Part shown: positions 9,562 through 16,121 of the stretch, in pieces
How the letters are laid out: each line of letters begins with the position of its first letter
Position numbering within the stretch: position 1 is the stretch's first letter
Assembly (NCBI GenBank): GCA_945861785.1
Contig: CAMAWD010000020.1
Coordinates: forward strand, 1-64,000
DNA: 64,000 nt
Origin: Rhodoferax sp. OV413
GTDB taxonomy: Bacteria; Pseudomonadota; Gammaproteobacteria; Burkholderiales; Burkholderiaceae_C
Reading direction: 5' to 3'
The notes under the pieces: model-generated
Seen by the model: only the letters and a program-made list of their open reading frames with translations
Database searches by the model: none
What the model was told of the DNA's origin: nothing
Made by a program: the position numbers and the translations under genes

Positions 9562-12500
9562 AAACCAGCCGGCGCCAGCCTACGAACACAACGGTCGTCC
9601 GGTGTCTGCCGAGGACTTCTATGTGATCGCCTGCGATCCCCGGCGCAGTGTGGCCGTCGAGGCGTGTGCCGGGGCTGGCAAGACCTGGATGCTGGTGTCG
9701 CGCATCGTGCGGGCGTTGCTCGAAGGCATGGACGCAGCCGAGCCGTTTGCGCGCGTGGCCCCGCACGAGATCCTCGCGATCACCTTCACCAAACGCGCGG
9801 CCAACGAGATGCGGGAAAGGCTCTACCAGTGGCTGCAGGAGTTTGCCGGTGCCAGCGAACAAAAACTGGCAGCCGAGCTGCGCATGCGAGGGGTGCGCGC
9901 GCCACAGGATGGCAAGACACTGCAGGTGTTGGGCCAGCAATTGGCAAAGCTGTACGGTCGGGTTCTGGAGACCGGGCGGCTGGTCCAGATCCGGACTTTC
10001 CACAGCTGGTTTGCGGCCTTGCTCAAGGCCGCGCCGCTGGCAGTCCTTCACAGGCTCGGCCTGCCGGTCAACTACGAACTCCTCGAGGACGACGTTGCGG
10101 CGACGGCGCTGGTGTGGCGGCGCTTCTACCAGGCGCTGGTGGACGACCCGGAGCGCCGGCAGGACTTCTTGGCGCTGGTGCGTGTGCACGGGCGTTCGCA
10201 GACCGAAAAAGCGCTTTCGATGGCGCTCGACAAACGCATCGAGTTTGCCTTGTCCGACGCGGCAGGCCTGGCCGAGGCATCCGTGCAATCTTTCGCGGAC
10301 TTTTTCCCCGAGCTGGCCGGTTATGCCGCACCTGCCGATGCCGTGTGTGATCCGCTCGCCCGCGCGCGCTGGTTGGCACGCGCGGCGTTGCTGGGCCGGG
10401 AGGCCAACAAGACACCGCAAAAGGCCGCCCAGGCGATCCTGGACGCTTTGGCCCGCGCTGACCAGATCGCAATGCCGGATGCGGCCACGGAAGCGCTCGC
10501 CGTGTTGCGCAAGGGCTTCTTCATAGCGGATGAAGACCGGCTGAACCAGAATCTGGTGAAGTTCGCACCCGCGCAGGAAGCCGCCCAGGAACTGGTCCGT
10601 TTGTGTGCAGCCACGCGGCAACACGAGGCCTGGTTGCACCAGCAACGCATGGTGCGCCTGAGCCGGGTGCTGATCGGCCAATACGCGGCGCTCAAGCGGG
10701 AACGGGGCTGGGTCGACATGACCGACGTCGAACGCGCTGCGTTGACACTGTTGTCCGACCCGGTGCTCTCGGGCTGGGTCCAGGAGCGGCTGGACGTGCG
10801 GGTGCGCCACCTGCTGATCGACGAGTTCCAGGACACCAATCCGCTGCAGTGGCAGGCCTTGTCGTCCTGGCTGGGCAGTTACGCCGGGGCGCGCGGCACT
10901 GCGCCCAGCGTGTTCATCGTGGGCGATCCCAAGCAGAGCATTTACCGGTTCCGGCGTGCGGAGCCCCAGGTTTTCAGGGCCGCCCAGGTGTTCGTCACGA
11001 CCGTGCTCGGTGGCGATCGCCTGAGCTGCGACCATACCCGGCGCAATGCCAGGAGTGTGATCGCCACTGTCAATGCGACGATGACAGCGCCAGGCACCGT
11101 GGAGGATTTCGACGGATTCCGCGCACACACCACGGATTCGGTCGCGAGCGGCATGGTGGCCTCGTTGCCACCGATTGCGCGCGGTTCAACGCGTGATGAC
11201 GGGACGTCTGAAGGCGGGCCACCGGTGGCGGGCGCCACCTGGCGTGACAGCCTGACCATGCCCCGCGAAGTGGCCGAGGAGACGCTGCGTACGCGCGAGG
11301 CGCGCCAGGTCGCGCGGTGGATCGCATCGCGGGTTCACGCTGGGGCCGCGCCGCGCGACGTGATGGTTCTTTCGCGCCGGCGCGCCGGCCTGCTCCCGGT
11401 GCAGGTCGAACTGCGCGCGCTGGGTGTTGCCGCGCAGATCGGCGAGAAGACTGCGCTGATCGACTGCTGCGAAGTGCAGGACATGGTGGCCCTGCTGGAC
11501 GTGCTGGTGTCGCACCAGCATGACCTGTCTTTGGCGCGGGTGCTGAAATGCCCCTTGTTCGGGCTCGACGACACCGCCCTGTTGCGACTGGCGCTGCTGG
11601 ACCCGACCCGCAAGACAGCCTGGTTCGACCTGCTGCAGCGCAGCTGGCCGCTCACCGATCCGCTGGGCGAGGTCGGGCCGGTGCTCTTGCGCTGGTGTGG
11701 CTGGGTGCGTGCCTTGCCGCCGCATGACGCGCTGCAGGCGATCTACAGCGACGGCGATGTGCTGGCCCGTTACGCGGTGGCGGCGCCTGTCACACAGCGC
11801 CCGGCAGTCCTGGCCAACCTGCGTGTTTTGCTCGAGACAACTTTGCTGATTGGCGGTGGGCGTTACACCACGCCGTATGCGTTCGTGCGGGCGCTCAAGG
11901 CTGGTGGTGTGCAAGCGCCTGCGGCTCTGATCGACAACGCCGTGCGCCTGCTGACCATCCACGGCGCCAAGGGGCTCGAGGCCGAGGCGGTGGTGCTGCT
12001 CGACACCGATACCCCGCAGCGGGCGGCCGAGACCATGGGCGTGCTGGTGGATTGGCCCGGCCACGCCGCGCGCCCCGAACGGATGGTGTTCGTGGCGAGT
12101 GAACGCCGGCCGCCGGCGTGTGCGGTGGACCTGCTCGAAGTCGAATATTCACAACGCCGGCGCGAGGAACTCAACGCGCTGTACGTGGCGTTGACGCGCG
12201 CCCGCGACACCCTCATCGTTTCCTCCATCGAGCCCCACCGCGAAGCGCCGGGCAGTTGGTGGCGACGGCTGGGTGGAGTCGCGGACCGCCGGCTGAATCT
12301 GCCCGGCCCTGTGCCGGTGGCGCGTGTTGCAGATGTTGGCGTGGACGGCTGCATGGTGATGGAGTTGCTGCCGCTCGATGCCACGGAGCCTGGCCCGCCG
12401 AGCGCTGGCGCGGTGGCGCCAGGGGACGCCGACGAAGACACACCGCGGGCGCGATTGGGCAAGGCCATGCACCGCTTGCTGGAGTGGGGCGGGTTCGCGC

Positions 12501-12886
12501 CGGCGCAGGTCGACGCCGTGGCACGGGAATTTGCACTGACGGTGGAACAATCCCATGAGGCTGCCGCGATGGCCAAGCGGATTCTTGAAGGCGAAGGTGC
12601 CTGGTCCTGGGACGACCAACTGGTGGATTGGCAGGCAACCGAAGTAGACCTGGTCCATCAAGGCCTGTTCCTGCGGCTGGACCGGCTGGTGCATCGCCGC
12701 GAACCCGGGCAGTGGTGGGTGCTGGATTTCAAGTCCGCACGCAACCCCCAACTGCAGCCGGACCTGGTGGCGCAACTGCGGGCCTACCGGTCTGCGGTGC
12801 AGGTGATTTACCAGCAGGCCGTCGTGCGTGCCGCCTTTCTTGCCGCCGATGGTTCCATGATCGTCCTCGCGGATGATCCGCAATAG
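9554..12886 (+). CDS. addA: AddA-like UvrD-family helicase/nuclease
   Basis: About 1110 residues from ATG (MPENQPAPAYEHN), overlapping the end of addB. Superfamily-1 helicase motifs appear in order: motif I ACAGAGKTWML, Ia ITFTKRAANEM, II LLIDEFQDTN, III VGDPKQSIYRFRR, V TIHGAKGLEAEAVVLLD and VI LYVALTRARDTL. The C-terminus carries a second PD-(D/E)XK nuclease centred on WWVLDFKSARNP. This is AddA, the motor and nuclease subunit partnering AddB and the functional equivalent of RecBCD. No recBCD-type genes are seen here. Length and motif complement look intact. Confidence 0.92.
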   Translation: MPENQPAPAYEHNGRPVSAEDFYVIACDPRRSVAVEACAGAGKTWMLVSRIVRALLEGMDAAEPFARVAPHEILAITFTKRAANEMRERLYQWLQEFAGASEQKLAAELRMRGVRAPQDGKTLQVLGQQLAKLYGRVLETGRLVQIRTFHSWFAALLKAAPLAVLHRLGLPVNYELLEDDVAATALVWRRFYQALVDDPERRQDFLALVRVHGRSQTEKALSMALDKRIEFALSDAAGLAEASVQSFADFFPELAGYAAPADAVCDPLARARWLARAALLGREANKTPQKAAQAILDALARADQIAMPDAATEALAVLRKGFFIADEDRLNQNLVKFAPAQEAAQELVRLCAATRQHEAWLHQQRMVRLSRVLIGQYAALKRERGWVDMTDVERAALTLLSDPVLSGWVQERLDVRVRHLLIDEFQDTNPLQWQALSSWLGSYAGARGTAPSVFIVGDPKQSIYRFRRAEPQVFRAAQVFVTTVLGGDRLSCDHTRRNARSVIATVNATMTAPGTVEDFDGFRAHTTDSVASGMVASLPPIARGSTRDDGTSEGGPPVAGATWRDSLTMPREVAEETLRTREARQVARWIASRVHAGAAPRDVMVLSRRRAGLLPVQVELRALGVAAQIGEKTALIDCCEVQDMVALLDVLVSHQHDLSLARVLKCPLFGLDDTALLRLALLDPTRKTAWFDLLQRSWPLTDPLGEVGPVLLRWCGWVRALPPHDALQAIYSDGDVLARYAVAAPVTQRPAVLANLRVLLETTLLIGGGRYTTPYAFVRALKAGGVQAPAALIDNAVRLLTIHGAKGLEAEAVVLLDTDTPQRAAETMGVLVDWPGHAARPERMVFVASERRPPACAVDLLEVEYSQRRREELNALYVALTRARDTLIVSSIEPHREAPGSWWRRLGGVADRRLNLPGPVPVARVADVGVDGCMVMELLPLDATEPGPPSAGAVAPGDADEDTPRARLGKAMHRLLEWGGFAPAQVDAVAREFALTVEQSHEAAAMAKRILEGEGAWSWDDQLVDWQATEVDLVHQGLFLRLDRLVHRREPGQWWVLDFKSARNPQLQPDLVAQLRAYRSAVQVIYQQAVVRAAFLAADGSMIVLADDPQ

Positions 12887-12893
12887 GCAGACC

Positions 12894-14159
12894 ATGAAGA
12901 CAGCGATCGTGATCGGAGGTGGCCCTGCAGGCCTGATGGCCGCGCAAGAAATGTCCGCGGCAGGTGTGGAGGTGAACCTCTACGATGCCATGCCCTCGGT
13001 GGGACGCAAGTTTCTGTTGGCGGGCAAGGGCGGGCTGAACCTGACGCATTCTGAACCGGCTGGTGTGTTCAACGCGCGTTTCGGCCCGCGCCAGACCCAA
13101 CTCGCGGAGATGCTGCAAACTTTTGGCGCAGCGCAGGTCCGGGACTGGGCGCAGGGCCTGGGGGTGCCGACCTTCGTTGGAACGTCGGGCCGGGTATTTC
13201 CCTGCGACTTGAAAGCCGCCCCCTTGTTGCGCCACTGGCTGCACCGGTTGCGGCACCCGCAGGCAGGAGGCAAACCGGTCACCTTCCACATGCGCCACAA
13301 GTGGACCGGCTGGGGGCAGGGTGATGGCAGTCGCCCGTGCGTGCATTTCGCCGCGCCGCAGGGCACGGTGCAGGCGCAGGCGGATGTGCTGGTGCTCGCC
13401 CTGGGCGGCGGCAGTTGGAGCCGCCTGGGGTCCGACGGCGCCTGGGTGCCGGGCTTGCGCGAGCGCGGTGTGGACGTGGCGCCGCTGTTGCCCGCGAACT
13501 GCGGCTTCGATGTGCGCGGCGGATGGAGCACGCATTTCTCGGAGCGCTTTTCGGGTCAGCCATTCAAGTCGGTGGCGATTCGCTGGGCCGGGAGCCAGGA
13601 CGGCGCGCTGCTCGAGCGCAAGGGAGAGTTCGTCGCCACTGCCACCGGCCTCGAAGGCAGTCTTGTGTATGCCGCTTCGCGCTGGCTGCGCGAGGAGATA
13701 TCGCGGCTCGGCTCTGCCACGCTGTACCTGGACCTGCTCCCCGCGCTGTCTGCGCAGCGCGTGTTGTCGGAGGTGGCCCACCCGCGCGGGTCGCGCTCGC
13801 TGTCCAGCCACTTGAAGAGCCGTCTGGGCATTGATGGCATCAAAGCCGGCATCCTGCATGAACTGCTTGCCAAAGATGCAATGCACGATGCGACACAACT
13901 CGCCTTGGCGATCAAGTCACTGCCAATCACACTGGAACGCGCCCGGCCCATTGACGAGGCGATCAGCAGCGCCGGCGGCGTGCGGTTCGAAAGCCTGACT
14001 GCAGGCCTGATGGTGTCGGGCCTGCCGGGGGTGTTCTGTGCCGGGGAAATGCTCGACTGGGAGGCGCCCACGGGAGGTTATCTGCTGACCGCGTGCCTGG
14101 CGACCGGGCGTGCTGCCGGGTTGGGTGCGGTGGCCTTTGTGCAGGCCGAGGGTCGTTAG
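12894..14159 (+). CDS. NAD(P)/FAD-dependent oxidoreductase, HI0933/TIGR03862-like
   Basis: A 421-residue flavoprotein with an N-terminal dinucleotide-binding motif (VIGGGPAGLMAAQEM). The signature GRKFLLAGKGGLNLTHSE and a C-terminal FAD-contact region (GVFCAGEMLDWEAPTGGYLL) are typical of the HI0933/BaiN group. The physiological substrate of this family is largely unknown. The start is the ATG 7 bp after the addA stop; the ORF-track start lies inside addA. It is probably co-transcribed with addAB, though no mechanistic link follows from that. Confidence 0.85.
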   Translation: MKTAIVIGGGPAGLMAAQEMSAAGVEVNLYDAMPSVGRKFLLAGKGGLNLTHSEPAGVFNARFGPRQTQLAEMLQTFGAAQVRDWAQGLGVPTFVGTSGRVFPCDLKAAPLLRHWLHRLRHPQAGGKPVTFHMRHKWTGWGQGDGSRPCVHFAAPQGTVQAQADVLVLALGGGSWSRLGSDGAWVPGLRERGVDVAPLLPANCGFDVRGGWSTHFSERFSGQPFKSVAIRWAGSQDGALLERKGEFVATATGLEGSLVYAASRWLREEISRLGSATLYLDLLPALSAQRVLSEVAHPRGSRSLSSHLKSRLGIDGIKAGILHELLAKDAMHDATQLALAIKSLPITLERARPIDEAISSAGGVRFESLTAGLMVSGLPGVFCAGEMLDWEAPTGGYLLTACLATGRAAGLGAVAFVQAEGR

Positions 14160-14203
14160 AATTTGATGCACTAAACTGGCTTGCCAAACAGAGGCTCTGC
14201 TTT

Positions 14204-14392
14204 ATGTCCTGCGATTCGACGATACCTTCGCAATTGGGTCCGGTCGACACCATGCCCACTTCGCTTGGCGCGCCGGCCAGCCCTGCGCGGCCGCGCAGGG
14301 TGGAACCGTCGAGGCCATGGGCCGGCATTGTGCTGGTTGCGGTGATCGGGATGGTGATCGTTTACCTGGTGAGCCTCGCCACCCGCGCTTGA
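14204..14392 (+). CDS. Possible small single-pass membrane protein (62 aa)
   Basis: An open frame of 62 codons begins MSCDSTIPSQLGPVDTMPTS. It ends with one strong hydrophobic segment (WAGIVLVAVIGMVIVYLVSL) and a short basic tail, the layout of a small inner-membrane protein. No clear ribosome binding site is visible and I do not recognise a family. It lies in a segment containing gene remnants and antisense to the decayed UPF0149 reading frame, so it may be fortuitous. Confidence 0.3.
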   Translation: MSCDSTIPSQLGPVDTMPTSLGAPASPARPRRVEPSRPWAGIVLVAVIGMVIVYLVSLATRA

Positions 14393-14409
14393 ATTGGCCT
14401 GGGCGGCAG

Positions 14410-14479
14410 ACGGGGCTTCCTCGTTCGAGAGGAAGTCGTCGAGTTGGTTGAATTCTGCTTCTGTGAGCGGGGTGGTCAT
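14410..14479 (-). pseudogene. N-terminal remnant of a UPF0149/YecA-like gene
   Basis: On the minus strand the sequence reads MTTPLTEAEFNQLDDFLSNE from an ATG. This closely resembles the start of UPF0149/YecA-family proteins (LTxAExxxLxxFL). After about 25 codons the similarity stops; the rest of the 102-residue ORF is His/Arg-rich and has no DGFLxAL-type continuation. I read it as a truncated, non-functional start fragment. The assignment rests on one short conserved stretch. Confidence 0.45.
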
Positions 14480-14545
14480 GCCGGGAATCTTGGCACTGAT
14501 GGCGGCCGGCGGATATGATTCGCACCAATGTAACGGAGATCCAAA

Positions 14546-14707
14546 ATGATCAAGAAAACTTTTCTGCTGCTACTTTCAACCCTGTTGTTGGTCTCCCTGT
14601 TTGGTGGGATTGCCGGTTGCAACACTATTCAAGGTGCCGGCAAGGACATTGAGGGGGCCGCCAAAGCGATCAGGGACGGGGCGATGGAGGTCAAGAAGAA
14701 GCTGTGA
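14546..14707 (+). CDS. Entericidin A/B family lipoprotein
   Basis: A 53-residue frame, too short for the ORF track. It starts with MIKKTFLLLLST, a lipoprotein signal peptide ending in the lipobox IAGC, followed by NTIQGAGKDIEGAAKAIRDG and a Lys-rich end. The invariant C-N-T-x-x-G-x-G-x-D-I pattern is the entericidin EcnA/EcnB signature. These are small envelope lipoproteins; in enterics the pair acts as antidote/toxin, but most single copies elsewhere are uncharacterised. A GGAG motif lies about 9 bp before the ATG. It is a single copy here, so a toxin-antitoxin role cannot be inferred. Confidence 0.88.
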   Translation: MIKKTFLLLLSTLLLVSLFGGIAGCNTIQGAGKDIEGAAKAIRDGAMEVKKKL

Positions 14708-14844
14708 GCCAGAACCACGGTCATCCCATTTCGAATCGGCGGCGGGCGCAGCCTCAGGCTTAGCGGTTTGCGAGTTCGGCGGGTGGTGAGGCGCTTGTTC
14801 ATGGCCGCGAGTGAGGCACTGGGGCTGGCGCGTGGATAGGGCGG

Positions 14845-14866
14845 GCGTACCCAAGGTTGGGTACGC
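14845..14866. repeat. Perfect 10-bp inverted repeat (hairpin) after the CDGSH gene
   Basis: GCGTACCCAA and TTGGGTACGC are separated by GG, a 22-bp near-perfect palindrome starting 8 bp past the CDGSH gene's stop. No U-tract follows on the minus strand. It could be a terminator stem lacking the tail, an mRNA 3' hairpin, or an operator-like site. The rest of 14708-14874 shows no gene. Confidence 0.5.
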
Positions 14867-14874
14867 AGTCGGAC

Positions 14875-15120
14875 TCAAACCGCCTTTTTGTGCGAGCCGT
14901 CGCAGAGAGGTGCCTTGCCGCTGCCTTTGCACCCGCAAAAATAAACGGTAGTGCTTTCATTGGCGGTGTACTTGACCGGGGTGAACTCACCCGCAGCTTT
15001 ATGCGAGCCATCGCAGTACGGCTGATTCTTGCTTTGCCCGCAAGAGCACCACCAGTAGTCTTTGCCAGCTTCGACTTTCACCGGGAACGGGGTATCGCTC
15101 GCGCGAACGGGATTGGTCAT
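14875..15120 (-). CDS. Tandem CDGSH iron-sulfur domain protein
   Basis: An 81-residue protein with two CDGSH-type 2Fe-2S motifs: CSCGQSKNQPYCDGSHK and CGCKGSGKAPLCDGSHK. Each supplies the three-Cys-one-His ligand set of the mitoNEET/CISD superfamily. Bacterial members are small cytoplasmic Fe-S proteins suggested to act in redox or cluster transfer; specific partners are unknown. The start is the ATG of MTNPVRASD with AAGGAATACTCC upstream; the longer ORF-track start is not supported. It lies inside the scarred 14.2-16 kb segment but looks intact. Confidence 0.9.
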   Translation of the reverse strand: MTNPVRASDTPFPVKVEAGKDYWWCSCGQSKNQPYCDGSHKAAGEFTPVKYTANESTTVYFCGCKGSGKAPLCDGSHKKAV

Positions 15121-15172
15121 GGAGTATTCCTTTATTGTTGAGTTGGTCCCTATCATGTCACGTCCCGGGAGC

Positions 15173-15451
15173 ATGGGCGGATTGGTGGGGCCGTGGAACA
15201 ACTGGGTAGATAGAGCCACAGGGGAAGTGCATGAGTCCTACACGATGCTCACGATCAGCGCCGATGGCCACCCGCTGATGGGCCGCATGCACAAGCCCGA
15301 TCCGAAACTGCCGGCTGATCAACAGGACAAACGCAGCGTGATTTCAATAGAGTTCGGGGATGCTGATCGGTGGCTGGAGGGGAGGGTGAACGAAGCGCAG
15401 GAGTTACTGCGCGTGCCAGCGTTGGAGTTGTTTGATGCGGGGCCAGCATGA
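15173..15451 (+). pseudogene. 5'-truncated SRAP (SOS response-associated) peptidase
   Basis: The frame reads GLVGPWNNWVDRATGEVHESYTML..., then DGHPLMGRMHKPDPKLP... and RWLEGRVNEAQELL to a stop. This is the C-terminal half of the SRAP/YedK/HMCES family, including the conserved H-R-M-H/P-like motif. The N-terminal half, with the catalytic Cys2 that crosslinks abasic DNA, is missing. Upstream sequence is the CDGSH gene on the other strand, so this is a truncated remnant, probably made when the neighbouring mobile DNA was inserted or lost. Confidence 0.7.
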
Positions 15452-15469
15452 CTGGCTCGCACACCCAAA

Positions 15470-15899
15470 AATGTTCCTCGGCCCAGGGCTGTCGTTTCGC
15501 GGCGGTCCGTGATCTGATGTCGAGGCCCACCCACGGGCTCCTGGGCAAAATTTCCAGCTCCTGTGCTGCGTATTTCAACAGGGTCTTTACCCGGTTCAAT
15601 CGGTCACGGGCGGTTTTCGATGTGGTCGGCAACGTCTGCAACCAGGCGCGAAACGCGTCGCCTTGGGCACGAGCAATCAGGTGAATGGGCGGATTGCCTG
15701 TCTGGCCCTCGAATAGCATGGGCGCCCGGCCACATGCCGCCGCGGAGTCCTGGGTGAGCGGCCTGGACTTTACCCAGCGCTCGTATACGTCCCGGAGCAC
15801 GGCACTTGGCAACGGTGTAGGGGGCGGAGGGGGAATTGCCAGCAAATCGGTGGCATTGCCCGTTGGGCTGTAGCCGAGCAGCAACTGCGCGCGCCGCAC
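15470..15899 (-). pseudogene. Truncated phage-type tyrosine integrase
   Basis: On the minus strand the frame contains FRAWLQTLPTTSKTARDRLN, then RVKTLLKYAAQELEILPRSP and VGLDIRSRTAAKRQPWAE. This looks like the N-terminal SAM-like (core-binding) domain of a tyrosine recombinase. The sequence then runs out of family-like residues before any catalytic R...HxxR...Y signature, so the catalytic domain is lost. It begins just downstream of the ffs 3' end, the position expected for an element that used ffs as its attachment site. The family call is from pattern recognition alone. Confidence 0.6.
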
Positions 15900-15945
15900 G
15901 GTCCCTTGAGCAACAGCCTCCCGATGGCTTTTGCTTGAATTAGTT

Positions 15946-16041
15946 GACGAGCCTTGACCCCGGCACTGGCTCCACAGTTAGGGCTGCTTGGTTCCCCACC
16001 TGACCCGGTTGGCCGCTTTACCATGCGGGAAGGCCCGTCGG
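15946..16041 (-). ncRNA. ffs: 4.5S signal recognition particle RNA
   Basis: Read on the minus strand this contains GGGTCAGGTGGGGAACC followed by AAGCAGCC. That is the conserved domain-IV core of bacterial SRP RNA: the symmetric internal loop, a GGAA tetraloop and the AGCAGCC strand. The flanking ends (GACGGGCCTTCCC and GGGGTCAAGGCTCGTC) can pair to close the long hairpin. The length of about 96 nt fits the small SRP RNA. It binds Ffh and guides co-translational targeting of membrane proteins. It is divergent from dnaX, 81 bp from its start. Exact ends are estimated from the pairing. Confidence 0.88.
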
Positions 16042-16121
16042 GGCGGATTGTACGTCGTGCTGTTTACCGCAATTCGGCTGCAGGGGCATTTCGGGGTCGG
16101 TGCACTCACTAGAATCGCCGG

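Noticed and set aside
14546-14707. Entericidin gene interpreted as a toxin-antitoxin pair
   Set aside because: Only one ecn-like frame is present; the second member of the enteric EcnA/EcnB pair is not found nearby.
14868-14884. T-loop-like GGTTTGAGTCC on the minus strand, suggesting a tRNA or attachment site
   Set aside because: The GGTTTGA part is simply the last codons and stop of the CDGSH gene (GCG GTT TGA), and no cloverleaf can be built around it.
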